From: Hydrogenophaga sp.
GTDB lineage: Bacteria; Pseudomonadota; Gammaproteobacteria; Burkholderiales; Burkholderiaceae_C
Assembly (NCBI GenBank): GCA_030682835.1
Contig: JAUXNG010000053.1
Location: 1-33,178 of the forward strand
Reading direction: 5' to 3'
DNA length: 33,178 bases
Shown here: positions 23,950 through 33,011 of the stretch, in pieces
How the letters are laid out: the number at the start of each line of letters is the position of its first letter
Numbering within the stretch: position 1 is the stretch's first letter
The notes under the pieces: generated by a model
The model's input: the letters and a program-made list of their open reading frames with translations, nothing else
What the model was told of the DNA's origin: nothing
Databases searched by the model: none
Made by a program: the position numbers and the translations under genes

Positions 23950-24615
23950 TCAGACTGATGGGGCGTCCACTGCGCCTGGGGAGCGTCCGCAGAACAGGTC
24001 GTAGCCCCGTTCGGCCTTGCTGCGGTCCGAGGGTTGCAGGCGCAGGCCGCCCGCGCTATCGGGTGGCCCGTCGGCGAGCGCTTTCGCCAGTTCGAACAAG
24101 GCCTCGGCTTCGCCTTCTTTCAATTCCAGTTCCAGCTCCAGAATCGCCTCGGCGGGCGCACCCGGGCGTGCCGTGCTGCTGATGTGGCCCTGGTCCAGTG
24201 CCACCTCCACCACCGCCGCGCCGTGCTGGAGCAACCAGCTGCGGCGCACAAAGTCGGTCTGGAACACCGGCAGCAGCTGGCTGGCCAGAGCGCTCAGTTC
24301 GGCGCAGAGGACGGCGTCGTCCACCAGCGTGGCGAAATCGAACTGCCCGGGCTCGGTGGGCGCTTCCCACTCCCCGCGGCGGCTCAGGCCGCCCACGCTC
24401 TGGCCCGCGGTTTTCACCGTGAGCAGGGTGCGCCCGCCGATCTGGCGCTCGCGCACCGCCATGCGCCGCTGCATCAGGTCGAGTGCTGCGGTGTCGTAAT
24501 AGGTGTTGCGCAGGCGCTGTTGCTTAGGCGGGCTGCTGGTCAGCAAGGGGTGGGCAAGCAGGCGCGGCAGGTCCTGCGGGTGCACGGCGAGCTTGAGTTC
24601 GGTTTCCTGGGGCAT
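23950..24615 (-). CDS. CYTH domain protein, putative inorganic triphosphatase
   Basis: 221-residue CYTH tunnel-fold phosphohydrolase. The hallmark ExExK is at residues 4-8 (ETELK), and alternating charged strands follow: TYYDTAALDLMQRRMAVRERQ, LLTVKTAGQSVGGLSRRGEWEAP, VEVALDQGH and the ELELELKEGE acidic strand that binds divalent metal. Relatives such as YgiF split tripolyphosphate; others cyclise ATP or act on thiamine triphosphate. There is no C-terminal CHAD domain, unlike YgiF. The ATG at 24615 starts directly before ExExK. It is divergent from an RcnB-like gene. Confidence 0.92.
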   Translation of the reverse strand: MPQETELKLAVHPQDLPRLLAHPLLTSSPPKQQRLRNTYYDTAALDLMQRRMAVRERQIGGRTLLTVKTAGQSVGGLSRRGEWEAPTEPGQFDFATLVDDAVLCAELSALASQLLPVFQTDFVRRSWLLQHGAAVVEVALDQGHISSTARPGAPAEAILELELELKEGEAEALFELAKALADGPPDSAGGLRLQPSDRSKAERGYDLFCGRSPGAVDAPSV

Positions 24616-24713
24616 GGGCGAAGGGGGCGTGAATGGGCTTTTGGGGCGCGGTGTCGTTTCGGCGGCGTCGCAGGCGTATTCTCTGGCTTCCCTGTTGAAG
24701 AAAGCGAACCGCC

Positions 24714-25250
24714 TTGACTGCACCACTGACACCGTCCACCTCCCGCCTGCCCAAGGTCCTGCGCGCCCTTGCGCTTTCCCTGTCCGTGGCGTGCCTGGCC
24801 ATGCCCGCCGCCGCCGAAAAGCCGGAGCGGCTGGACAAGCCCGGCAAGAGCCAGCAGGGCCCTGGCAAGGAGCGCGGCAAGGGCCAGGAGCGAACCAAGG
24901 CTGCATCGTCGACCCAGGTGAACATCAGCGTGGGGGGCTACTTTGGCGAACCGCAGCGCGCGGCCGTGCGCAGCTACTACGAACCGCAGTTCCGCGCCGG
25001 CAAGTGCCCGCCCGGTCTGGCCAAGAAGGGCAACGGCTGCCAGCCCCCCGGCCAGGCCAAGAAGCAGTGGCAGCTCGGCCAGCCGCTGCCGGGCTCGGTG
25101 GTGTTTCACCCCCTGCCGCGGTCGGTGACGGTGCAGATTGGCCTGCCGCCCGCCGGCTACAAATACGTGCGCGTGGCCACCGACATCCTGCTCATCGCCA
25201 TTGGCACGGGCATGGTGATCGACGCCATCGAGGACCTGAGCCGGCTCTGA
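24714..25250 (+). CDS. Secreted RcnB-like protein
   Basis: 178-residue exported protein. A signal peptide (VLRALALSLSVACLAMPAAA) is followed by a Lys/Gly/Gln-rich basic segment (residues ~36-65), a middle region with FGEPQRAAVRSYYEPQFRAGKCPPGLAKKGNGCQPPGQAKK, and a C-terminal RcnB-type end, PAGYKYVRVATDILLIAIGTGMVIDAIEDL. RcnB-type proteins are periplasmic and linked to metal homeostasis or virulence regulation, but the role here is unknown. Two cysteines flank the conserved PPGLAKKGNG loop. The best start is TTG 24714, because a stop lies 15 bases upstream in frame and no ATG precedes the signal. It is 36 bp upstream of the MipA-like gene and probably co-transcribed. Confidence 0.85.
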   Translation: MTAPLTPSTSRLPKVLRALALSLSVACLAMPAAAEKPERLDKPGKSQQGPGKERGKGQERTKAASSTQVNISVGGYFGEPQRAAVRSYYEPQFRAGKCPPGLAKKGNGCQPPGQAKKQWQLGQPLPGSVVFHPLPRSVTVQIGLPPAGYKYVRVATDILLIAIGTGMVIDAIEDLSRL

Positions 25251-25286
25251 GCCACCGCACGTCTGCTCAGGCAGGGGGATGTTTCC

Positions 25287-26114
25287 ATGTTGACGCGACT
25301 CCATTTCCCGTTTCTGCTGTGCTGTTCGGCCATCGGCCTGGCAGTGGCGCCGGTCAGGGCGGCCGAGCCGGTCGCGCCGGATGCCAGCCGCGATTACCTG
25401 CTGGGGCTGGGCGTGGTGTCCTCAGCCGGCCACCTGGGTGATGCGCAGCGGCAGCTGCGGCTGCGCCCTCTCTGGGCCTTCCAGCTCGGCCGGTTCCGGG
25501 TGGCCACCTCGGGCGCCAGCAACCTGCTGAGCGTGGGACGCGAAACCATCGACCCGGGGCTGAGCACCGACGTGTTCAGCAGCGACGCGCTCCGGCTCAG
25601 TGCTTCGCTGCAGCTCGACAACAAACGCTCGTGGGACGGCGATGCACGCCTGCAGGGGCTGCCCGATGTGCGGGCCACCCTGCGTGGGCGGGCCACCGCA
25701 TCGGGCGCGGTGGCCAAGCGCTGGAGCTGGTCGGTGAGCGGCTCGCAAGACCTGCTGGGGCGGGGCGGGGGCTTGCGCGTGAACACGGGACTGGGCTACC
25801 GCTACCCGGTGTCCGACCAGACCCACTGGGACCTGTCGCTGGGCGCCGGCTGGGGCAATGCCTTGCACCGCAACACCTATTACGGCGTTTCGCCAGCAGC
25901 TGCTGCCGCCACCGGTCGCGCGCCTTATGCGCTGGGGAGCGGCTGGGACCGCGTCTCGCTCGGCTGGCAGCTCACCTCGGCGCTGAGCCGCCGCTGGGTG
26001 GCTTATGGTGGCGTGAATGTGTCGCAGCTGCAGGGCGCGACGGCGCGCAGCCCGCTGGTGGGCCGCGTCACCACCTACGGCGCCACGGTGGGGCTGGCTT
26101 ACCGCGGCCCTTGA
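25287..26114 (+). CDS. MipA/OmpV-family outer-membrane protein
   Basis: 275-residue predicted beta-barrel. A signal peptide (LLCCSAIGLAVAPVRAA) is followed by amphipathic strands such as DYLLGLGVVSSAGHL, LRPLWAFQLGRFRVATSG, TGLGYRYPVSDQTHWDLSLGAGWGNALH and NTYYGVSPAAAAATGRAPY. The last is the NTYYGVS segment typical of MipA/OmpV (scaffolding of murein enzymes in E. coli; osmotic or antibiotic-induced elsewhere). It ends in VGLAYRGP rather than a terminal Phe or Trp, which is unusual for a barrel. GGGGG 8-9 bases upstream (25274-25278) is a fair ribosome site. Follows the RcnB-like gene and converges on uvrA. Confidence 0.88.
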   Translation: MLTRLHFPFLLCCSAIGLAVAPVRAAEPVAPDASRDYLLGLGVVSSAGHLGDAQRQLRLRPLWAFQLGRFRVATSGASNLLSVGRETIDPGLSTDVFSSDALRLSASLQLDNKRSWDGDARLQGLPDVRATLRGRATASGAVAKRWSWSVSGSQDLLGRGGGLRVNTGLGYRYPVSDQTHWDLSLGAGWGNALHRNTYYGVSPAAAAATGRAPYALGSGWDRVSLGWQLTSALSRRWVAYGGVNVSQLQGATARSPLVGRVTTYGATVGLAYRGP

Positions 26115-26140
26115 TCCGGGCGGGTGCGCAAGGGGATCAA
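26111..26140. terminator. Inverted repeat spanning the convergent mipA-like and uvrA stop codons
   Basis: TTGATCC (26111-26117) and GGATCAA (26134-26140) are perfect 7-bp arms with a 16-base GC-rich loop; each arm holds one gene's stop codon. There is no T-run, so terminator strength is doubtful. Confidence 0.35.
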
Positions 26141-29100
26141 GCGCGCGGCAGCAAGCGCGCCAGATAGCGCCCGGTGTAGCTGCCCTCGTGCGCGGCAATG
26201 TCTTCCGGTGTGCCCTGCGCCAGCACCCTGCCGCCGCCGGAGCCGCCTTCGGGGCCCATGTCGATCAGCCAGTCTGCGGTCTTGATCACGTCCAGGTTGT
26301 GCTCGATCACCACGATGGTGTTGCCGGCGTCGCGCAGCTGGTGCAGCACTTTCAGGAGCAGCTCGATGTCGGCAAAGTGCAGGCCGGTGGTGGGCTCGTC
26401 CAGGATGTAGAGCGTGCGCCCGGTGTCGCGTTTGCTCAGTTCCAGCGCCAGCTTGACGCGCTGCGCCTCGCCGCCGCTGAGCGTGGTCGCGCTCTGGCCG
26501 AGCTGGATGTAGGTCAGGCCCACGTCCATCAGGGTCTGCAGCTTGCGGTGCAGCGTAGGCACCGGCGCGAAGAAGGCGTGGGCCTGCTCCACCGTCATGT
26601 CCAGGATCTGCGCGATGTTCTTGCCCTTGTACTGCACATCCAACGTTTCGCGGTTGTAACGCTGGCCGGCACACACCTCGCAGGGCACGTACACGTCGGG
26701 CAGGAAGTGCATTTCCACTTTCACCACGCCGTCGCCCTGGCAGGCTTCGCAGCGGCCGCCGGCCACGTTGAAGCTGAAGCGCCCGGGGCCGTAGCCGCGC
26801 TCGCGCGCCGTGGGCACCTCGGCCATCAGCTCGCGGATGCCGGTGAACAGGCCGGTGTAGGTGGCCGGGTTGCTGCGCGGCGTGCGCCCGATGGGCGACT
26901 GGTCGACGTTGATGACCTTGTCGAAGTGCTCGATGCCCTCGATCGCGTCGTGCTCGGCCGGCTCGTCGTGTGAACGGTAGAGCGTGCGCGCCACGGCGGC
27001 GTAGAGCGTGTCGTTCACCAGCGTGGACTTGCCCGAGCCCGACACACCGGTGACGCAGGTCAGCAGCCCCACCGGGAAGGCCACGCTCACGCCCTGGAGG
27101 TTGTGGCCGGTGGCGTTGATCACGCGGATCTCCTGCAACTCGCCCAGCGTGGCAATGTGCTGCGCCTCGCGCGCGCTGCGGCGCTCGGCCGCCGGGCTCA
27201 TGGGAAAGCGCGACTTGATGGGTGGAGCGGCGGTTTTGTTCTTCACCACCGGCAGCCAGGGCGTGCGCTGGCGCGGCACGGCAATGGCGCGCGCTCCGCT
27301 GAGGTACTGGCCGGTGAGTGAGCCGGGCGTGGCCATCACCTCCTCACACGTGCCCTGCGCCATGATGCGCCCGCCGTGCACGCCGGCGCCGGGGCCCATG
27401 TCGATCACGTGGTCGGCGGCGTGCATCATGTCTTCGTCGTGCTCTACCACCAGCACCGTGTTGCCCAGGTCGCGCAGATGCTGCAACGTGGCAATCAGGC
27501 GGTCGTTGTCGCGCTGGTGCAGGCCGATGCTGGGCTCGTCGAGCACGTACATCACGCCGGTCAGGCCGCTGCCGATCTGGCTCGCCAGGCGGATGCGTTG
27601 TGCCTCGCCGCCCGACAGGGTTTCGGCGCTGCGGTCCAGGCTGAGGTAGTTCAGGCCCACGTCGTTCAGGAACTTCAGGCGCTGGCGGATTTCGTTGATC
27701 ACCCGGGCCGCGATGTCGCCCTTGGCGCCTTTGAGTTCGAGTTTCTGGAAGTAGGCCAGTGCCTCGCCCAGCGTGACGTGGCTGATCTTGTAGATGGGCT
27801 GCTTCTGCTCGCCTTCGCCCACGAACACGTGGCGCGCTTCCTTGCGCAGGCGCGAGCCCTCGCACTCGGGGCAGGGCTGGGTGGCGCGGTAGCGGGCCAG
27901 TTCCTCGCGCACGTTGGCGCTGTCGGTTTCGCGGTAACGGCGCTCGAAGTTGCGGATGATGCCCTCGAACGGATGCTTCTTGCTGATCTTCTTGCCGGCG
28001 TTCTCGCCCGACTCCAGCGCGTAGCTGAATTTGATCTCGTCCGTGCCGGAACCGTAGAGCAGCACCTGCTGCACGGCTTCGGGCAGGCTGTCCCAGGGCG
28101 CTTCGGCGTTGAAGCCATAGTGCGCGGCCAGGCTCTCGATCATGGCGAAGTAGTAGCCGTTGCGCCGGTCCCAGCCCTTGATGGCGCCGCTGGCCAGGCT
28201 CAGCGTGGGGAAGGCCACCACGCGCGCCGGGTCGAACACCTCGGTGTGGCCCAGCCCGTCGCAGCTGGGACAGGCGCCCATGGGCGAGTTGAAGGAAAAC
28301 AGGCGTGGCTCCAGCTCGCCCACGGTGTAGCTGCACAGCGGGCAGGCGAAGCGCGCGGAGAAGCGCAGTTCGGGTCGGGCCGGGGGCTCGTCCATGTCGA
28401 TGGCAATCGCCTTGCCGTCGGCCAGGCGCAGCGCGGCCTCGAAGCTCTCGGCCAGTCTTTGCCGCAAGGGGTTCACGGACCCCCACGCTCCGCCGCTTTG
28501 CGGGTCGCTGCCCCCCAAGGGGGCTGCCCCGCCTTGGGGCGGCCCGGCGGCGGGGCGTGTGCCTTCTCCTGCGGGTTCATGGACGTGGCGCACCTTGATG
28601 CGGTCGATCACCACGTCGATGTTGTGCTTCTCGGTCTTCTTCAGCGCCGGCAGGGCGTCGAAGTCGAGCACCGCGCCGTCGACTCTGAAACGCACATAGC
28701 CTTGCGCCTGCATGTCGGCGAAGACTTCGGTGAACTCGCCTTTTTTCTCGCGCGCCACCGGCGCCAGGATCCTCAGCCGCGTGCCCTCGGGCAGGGCCAG
28801 CACGGTGTCCACCATCTGCGCGACGCTCTGGGCGGCCAGCGGCAGATCGTGCTCGGGGCAGTGCGGTGTGCCGGCGCGGGCGAACAGCAGGCGCAGGTAG
28901 TCGTGGATCTCGGTCACCGTGCCCACGGTGGAGCGCGGGTTGTGGGACGTCGCTTTCTGCTCGATGGCAATCGCGGGCGACAGGCCCTCGATCAGGTCCA
29001 CGTCGGGCTTGTCCATCAGCTGCAGGAACTGCCGGGCGTAGGCGCTCAGGCTCTCCACATAGCGGCGCTGGCCTTCGGCATAGAGCGTGTCAAAGGCCAG

Positions 29101-29400
29101 GCTCGACTTGCCCGAGCCCGACAGGCCGGTGATGACCACCAGCGCGTGCTTGGGGATGTCGAGGTCGATGTTCTTCAGGTTGTGCGTGCGCGCGCCACGC
29201 ACCGACAGCACCGCGGCGCGCAGCGCAGCACGCTGGGCGGCGCTGGGCGCAGGCTCGGCTGTGCCCGATGGCTCGGTCAGGTGAGCGAGTGGCGACACGT
29301 CCGTGGGCGGGAGCGTGTCCAGCGGGACCGGGGGCAGGTTCTGGTTCAAGGCAGCAGCGCCCGGGCAGGGTGCCGGGCTGTGATGAGAGCAACCAAGCAT
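26137..29400 (-). CDS. uvrA: Excinuclease ABC subunit A, with three lineage-specific extensions
   Basis: 1087-residue damage-recognition ATPase of nucleotide-excision repair (E. coli UvrA is 940). Both ABC modules are complete: Walker [11 protein letters not shown] (91-100) with [19 protein letters not shown], and the second [13 protein letters not shown] with [18 protein letters not shown]. Zinc-binding pairs CPLC/CPSC and CEAC/CEVC are present. Extra material is a ~62-residue Pro/Ala-rich N terminus before [14 protein letters not shown], a 40-residue insertion at 272-311, and an enlarged basic linker ([20 protein letters not shown]) between the halves. Start ATG 29400 is the only ATG before the conserved region; a later GTG would remove the N-terminal tail. 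It is divergent from the MFS gene. Confidence 0.95.
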   Translation of the reverse strand: MLGCSHHSPAPCPGAAALNQNLPPVPLDTLPPTDVSPLAHLTEPSGTAEPAPSAAQRAALRAAVLSVRGARTHNLKNIDLDIPKHALVVITGLSGSGKSSLAFDTLYAEGQRRYVESLSAYARQFLQLMDKPDVDLIEGLSPAIAIEQKATSHNPRSTVGTVTEIHDYLRLLFARAGTPHCPEHDLPLAAQSVAQMVDTVLALPEGTRLRILAPVAREKKGEFTEVFADMQAQGYVRFRVDGAVLDFDALPALKKTEKHNIDVVIDRIKVRHVHEPAGEGTRPAAGPPQGGAAPLGGSDPQSGGAWGSVNPLRQRLAESFEAALRLADGKAIAIDMDEPPARPELRFSARFACPLCSYTVGELEPRLFSFNSPMGACPSCDGLGHTEVFDPARVVAFPTLSLASGAIKGWDRRNGYYFAMIESLAAHYGFNAEAPWDSLPEAVQQVLLYGSGTDEIKFSYALESGENAGKKISKKHPFEGIIRNFERRYRETDSANVREELARYRATQPCPECEGSRLRKEARHVFVGEGEQKQPIYKISHVTLGEALAYFQKLELKGAKGDIAARVINEIRQRLKFLNDVGLNYLSLDRSAETLSGGEAQRIRLASQIGSGLTGVMYVLDEPSIGLHQRDNDRLIATLQHLRDLGNTVLVVEHDEDMMHAADHVIDMGPGAGVHGGRIMAQGTCEEVMATPGSLTGQYLSGARAIAVPRQRTPWLPVVKNKTAAPPIKSRFPMSPAAERRSAREAQHIATLGELQEIRVINATGHNLQGVSVAFPVGLLTCVTGVSGSGKSTLVNDTLYAAVARTLYRSHDEPAEHDAIEGIEHFDKVINVDQSPIGRTPRSNPATYTGLFTGIRELMAEVPTARERGYGPGRFSFNVAGGRCEACQGDGVVKVEMHFLPDVYVPCEVCAGQRYNRETLDVQYKGKNIAQILDMTVEQAHAFFAPVPTLHRKLQTLMDVGLTYIQLGQSATTLSGGEAQRVKLALELSKRDTGRTLYILDEPTTGLHFADIELLLKVLHQLRDAGNTIVVIEHNLDVIKTADWLIDMGPEGGSGGGRVLAQGTPEDIAAHEGSYTGRYLARLLPRA
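28479..28560. repeat. REP-like repeat inserted in frame inside uvrA
   Basis: This C/G-rich block has ACCCCCACGCTCC, then GGTCGCTGCCCCCC with AAGGGGGC, then GCCCC-GCCTT-GGGGC stems. It aligns by eye with the first half of the purE-purK repeat (10871-10907). It lies within the codons for UvrA residues 272-311, a stretch absent from E. coli UvrA, and keeps the frame open. Confidence 0.65.
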
Positions 29401-29593
29401 GATAAGCCGCCAGCCGTTTTGGCGCAGGCCTGCCTCCCGCCGCCGCGGCGGGCCATGGCGCACAATATTGCTCTTTCCCAACCACCGTCGGCCCCTGCGG
29501 GCTGTCGCCGGCCCCCGTTCCGTGTCGCTCTCGTCCACCCGAACCCCCGTTGCATCTCCCGCGTCCGCCGAGGCCGGGCCTGACGCCCATCGC

Positions 29594-30781
29594 ATGACGG
29601 GGCCCGAGCGACGCGCCAGTGCCTCGCTGGCAGCGATCTATGCCCTGCGCATGCTCGGGCTCTTCCTGGTGCTGCCGGTGTTTGCGCTGGAGGCTCGCCA
29701 CTACCCGGGTGGTGACGATCCCTGGCTGGTCGGCCTGGCCATGGGCGCCTACGGCCTGACGCAGGCCATGCTGCAGGTGCCGCTGGGCATGGCGTCGGAT
29801 CGTTTCCGGCGCAAGCCGGTGATCCTGTTCGGGCTGGCGCTCTTCGTGCTGGGCAGCCTGTTGGCCGCCTGGGCGCCCAGCCTGCCCTGGCTGGTGGCCG
29901 GCCGCGCCCTGCAGGGCTCGGGCGCCATTTCTGCGGCGGTCACGGCGCTGCTGGCCGACCTCACGCGCGAGCAGGTGCGCACCAAATCGATGGCCCTGGT
30001 GGGCATCAGCATCGCGCTGATGTTCGCCCTCTCGCTGGTGCTGGCGCCGGCGCTGGTGCCCCACATCGGCCTCTCGGGCCTGTTCTACATGACGGCGGCG
30101 CTGGCGCTGGCCGGCATGGCCGTGGTGGCCTGGGTGGTGCCGGCCGAACCCGCGGAGCATGTGAAGCAGGAGCGCGGCGGGTTGAAGGACGTGCTGGCCA
30201 ACCCCGAGCTGCTGCGCCTGGACCTGGGGGTGTTCGTGCTGCACGCGGTGCAGATCGCCATGTGGATGTCGGTGCCGGCGCTGCTCAGCGAGGCCGGCAT
30301 TGCCCCCGCCGCCCAGTGGAAGGTCTACCTGCCGGCCGTACTGGGCTCGCTGGTGGTGCTGGGCGGGCTGCTGTTCCGGCTGGAGCGCAAGGGCTATTTC
30401 AAGCAGGTGTACCTGGGCACCATCGCGCTCATGGTGCTGGTGCAGCTGGGTTTCCTGTGGAGCCTGGAGGCGCCCACGCTGTGGGGCGTGTCCCTGCTGC
30501 TGGGCCTGTATTTTGTCGGCTTCAACGCCCAGGAGGCGAGCCAGCCCAGTCTCGCATCTCGCCTGGCCTCACCCAGCCAGCGCGGCGCGGCGCTCGGCGT
30601 CTACAACACGCTCATGTCACTGGGCATCTTCGCCGGCGGCAGCCTGGGCGGCCTGGTGGTCAAGACCTGGGGCAGTGCGGGCATCTTCATCTTCAGCGCC
30701 GCCCTGATGGCGCTGTGGCTGCTGCGGGCCTGGCCCATGCAGGTGCCCGGCCAGACGCCGGCAGGCCCCACCCGGCGTTGA
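29594..30781 (+). CDS. MFS transporter, YajR-like
   Basis: 395-residue inner-membrane protein with 12 predicted helices. It opens [27 protein letters not shown], matching the YajR-type start, and motif A after helix 2 is [42 protein letters not shown] continues the N-half signature, and [37 protein letters not shown] is the C-half equivalent. It ends soon after helix 12 and so lacks the cytoplasmic YAM domain of E. coli YajR (454 residues). Substrate unknown. ATG 29594 is chosen for the helix-1 position; an in-frame GTG near 29522 would add 24 residues. Divergent from uvrA over 193 bp; a CACAAT -10-like hexamer is at 29461. Confidence 0.92.
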   Translation: MTGPERRASASLAAIYALRMLGLFLVLPVFALEARHYPGGDDPWLVGLAMGAYGLTQAMLQVPLGMASDRFRRKPVILFGLALFVLGSLLAAWAPSLPWLVAGRALQGSGAISAAVTALLADLTREQVRTKSMALVGISIALMFALSLVLAPALVPHIGLSGLFYMTAALALAGMAVVAWVVPAEPAEHVKQERGGLKDVLANPELLRLDLGVFVLHAVQIAMWMSVPALLSEAGIAPAAQWKVYLPAVLGSLVVLGGLLFRLERKGYFKQVYLGTIALMVLVQLGFLWSLEAPTLWGVSLLLGLYFVGFNAQEASQPSLASRLASPSQRGAALGVYNTLMSLGIFAGGSLGGLVVKTWGSAGIFIFSAALMALWLLRAWPMQVPGQTPAGPTRR

Positions 30782-30822
30782 CCGCCGCCTGGGTGGTGGC
30801 GCCACTCACGCGGAGCGGGCGC

Positions 30823-32151
30823 TCACATGCGGCGGGTCATCAGCTCCGCCATGGTGCTGTAGAGCGGGCGGCTGATCATGCGCGAGATCAGGCTGGCCAG
30901 CAGCGCGCAGGCCATCAGACTCAGCACCATGCTGTGGCCGTCGGTCATCTCCATCACGATGATCATGGCGGTGATGGGCGTCTGGGTCACAGCCGCCAGG
31001 AAGCCGCACATGCCCAGCGCGATCAGCGCCGCGCCGTGCGGTGAGTTCAGCAGCCAGGCCACGTCGGCGCCGAGCCCGGCACCCAGCGACAGGCTGGGGC
31101 CGAAGATGCCGCCGGGCACGCCGGACCAGGCCGACAGCCAGGAGGCGATGAACTTCAGGCCGGTGAACAGCAGCGGCTGGTGACCCTGGAGCCCGCCCGT
31201 GACGGTGGCCTGGTCGAGCAGTAAATGGGTGTGATGGTGGCCCACGCCGACCGCCGCGCCGTCGCTGATCACCGCGATCACCGCCACCACGAAACCGCAG
31301 ATGGCCGCAAAGGTGACCGGGCGCTTGCGGCGGTAGGCGCAGAAGCGGTCGGGCAGACCGGTGAACGAGGCCAGCATCAGCCGCGACAGCAGGCCGCCCA
31401 GCAGGCCGCAGCCCAGCGCCACCAGGGCGCCGGGGGCCAGCAGGCCCCACCACGACACCGCTTCGGCGCGCACCCGGCCGAAATACGAGAGGTTGCCGAA
31501 GGCCGAAACCGAGACCAGGCCGGCCACCACGATGGCTGCCAGCATCAGGCCGCTGCTGCGGTCCTGCAGGCGCCGCGACAGTTCTTCAATGGCGAACACG
31601 ATGCCGCCCAGCGGCGTGTTGAATGCGGCGGCGATGCCGGCCGCGCCGCCCGCCACCAGCAGTTCGCGGTCGCTGATGCCTGAGCGCGGCGAAAGCCAGT
31701 GCCGCGCGTGCAGCATCACGCCCGCGGCGATCTGCACCGAAGGCCCCTGGCGACCAATCGACAGGCCGGCGAGCAGCCCGCCCGCCACCGCGCCGATCTT
31801 GGCCAGGCTCAGGCGCACCGAGACGAAGCGCGCCCGCTGCTCGGGCGGCGTGTTGGCGTCCAGCGCCACCAGCACCTGCGGCACGCCCGAGCCCACCGCC
31901 CCGCGTGCCCAGCGCCGGATGCTCCAGACCACCAGCGCCGTGAGCGCCGGCGTCCACAGCAATGGTGCCCACCAGGCGGCGCTGCGCATGCTTTGGTAAA
32001 GCGAAAACGCGGCATCGGCCAGCAGCGTGAAGCCCACCACGGCCAGGCCCGCCAGCACGGCGTAGGCGATCACCACCGCGCGGTCCAGCCACTGCCGCCC
32101 GCCGCCCATCTCGGCACGCAGGTTCTGCAGGAAGTCCGGTTCACCTTTCAT
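30823..32151 (-). CDS. CLC-family chloride channel/transporter with glutamine at the gating position
   Basis: 442-residue membrane protein of the CLC fold. The selectivity-filter segments are recognisable: GSGVPQ (usually GSGIP), SIGRQGPSVQ (usually GREGP), GGIFGPSLSLGAGLGA and the tyrosine in RPLYSTMAEL. The gating and proton-coupling glutamate of GREGP (E148 in E. coli ClcA) is Q135 here (codon 31747-31749, CAG), while the inner proton glutamate is kept in FAIEELSRR. There are no CBS domains. In E. coli ClcA the E148Q change uncouples H+ from Cl-, so this protein may work as a passive anion channel. ATG 32151 is chosen because the frame beyond (to 32232) gives an unneeded Arg-rich tail. Divergent from ssb; convergent with the MFS gene. 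Confidence 0.92.
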   Translation of the reverse strand: MKGEPDFLQNLRAEMGGGRQWLDRAVVIAYAVLAGLAVVGFTLLADAAFSLYQSMRSAAWWAPLLWTPALTALVVWSIRRWARGAVGSGVPQVLVALDANTPPEQRARFVSVRLSLAKIGAVAGGLLAGLSIGRQGPSVQIAAGVMLHARHWLSPRSGISDRELLVAGGAAGIAAAFNTPLGGIVFAIEELSRRLQDRSSGLMLAAIVVAGLVSVSAFGNLSYFGRVRAEAVSWWGLLAPGALVALGCGLLGGLLSRLMLASFTGLPDRFCAYRRKRPVTFAAICGFVVAVIAVISDGAAVGVGHHHTHLLLDQATVTGGLQGHQPLLFTGLKFIASWLSAWSGVPGGIFGPSLSLGAGLGADVAWLLNSPHGAALIALGMCGFLAAVTQTPITAMIIVMEMTDGHSMVLSLMACALLASLISRMISRPLYSTMAELMTRRM

Positions 32152-32295
32152 CGGCGCCCAGTGTAGGGCGCGTGCGGCCCGGCTGCCGAGCGGCGCATGG
32201 CGTATCGGCAGGCGCGGGCGTTTGCGGCACAATGGTTGACCGTTTTGCGGCCTCGGTCCTGCCGGCGCCGCCTGCTAATTCCCAAGGGCATACAC

Positions 32296-32799
32296 ATGGC
32301 ATCCGTCAACAAAGTCATTCTCGTCGGCAACTGCGGCCGCGACCCCGAAATCCGCTACCTGCCGTCCGGTCAGGCGGTGGCCAACGTGAGCGTGGCCACG
32401 TCGAGCCGCCGCAAGGACAAGAACAGCGGTGAGACCATTGAAGACACCCAGTGGCACCGCGTCACCTTCTATGACCGCCTGGCCGAAATCGCCGGCGAAT
32501 ACGTGAAGAAGGGCCGTCCGATCTATGTCGAGGGGCGCCTGAAGTACGGCACCTATGTCGACAAGGCCACCGGCGTCGAGAAGAACACGGTCGACATCAT
32601 CGCCACCGAACTGCAGCTGCTCGGCGGCCGCGAAGGCATGGGCGGCGGCGATGAAGGCGGCGGAGCTGGCGGGGGCTATTCGCGTCCGGCGGCCGCGCCC
32701 CGCCAGGCAGCCCCGGCGGCCCGTCCGCCCGCTCCGGCACCGGCGCCCGCACGCCAGTCCAGCGGCTTCGACGACATGGACGACGACATCCCCTTTTAA
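32296..32799 (+). CDS. ssb: Single-stranded DNA-binding protein
   Basis: 167-residue SSB. The OB fold (about 1-110) begins [32 protein letters not shown] and includes [36 protein letters not shown], the conserved tetramer and DNA-contact strands. The linker (about 112-155) is Gly then Pro/Ala-rich, and the acidic tip DDMDDDIPF recruits repair and replication partners. ATG 32296 is preceded by AAGGG (32284-32288). It protects single-stranded DNA in replication and repair; the neighbour uvrA lies three genes upstream. A strong terminator follows. Confidence 0.97.
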   Translation: MASVNKVILVGNCGRDPEIRYLPSGQAVANVSVATSSRRKDKNSGETIEDTQWHRVTFYDRLAEIAGEYVKKGRPIYVEGRLKYGTYVDKATGVEKNTVDIIATELQLLGGREGMGGGDEGGGAGGGYSRPAAAPRQAAPAARPPAPAPAPARQSSGFDDMDDDIPF

Positions 32800-32833
32800 G
32801 CAAGCGCCTCATTGATCCGGTTCACTGCATCAG

Positions 32834-32870
32834 AAAAAAGCCCGGGCATTGGCGCCACGGGCTTTTTTTT
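32834..32870 (+). terminator. Rho-independent terminator after ssb
   Basis: GCCCG (32840-32844) pairs with CGGGC (32858-32862), flanked by six A on the left and eight T on the right, which extend the stem. It lies 35 bp after the ssb stop. The A/T flanks make it usable in both directions. Confidence 0.9.
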
Positions 32871-33011
32871 GTCTGGTCATGGCTTGCAGGACGCTGCAAA
32901 GGCATTGAACCGACAGGGGAAAGGGCCTTGCGCTTCGCATACAGTCGGCAAATGGCTTCGCGGCCGATCCCAGACCCGCCTGGTGTGTAGTTGACTGCTG
33001 GTGCCCTGCCC

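Noticed and set aside
27376..29583. 735-codon plus-strand open frame antisense to uvrA
   Set aside because: Low-complexity Ala/Val/Gln/His translation with no domain, fully overlapping the clear uvrA reading frame; it is a GC-driven shadow.
32919..32970. Promoter for the DUF3422 gene
   Set aside because: TTGCGC and CATACA-like hexamers are present but about 10 bp apart, which is not a workable sigma-70 spacing.
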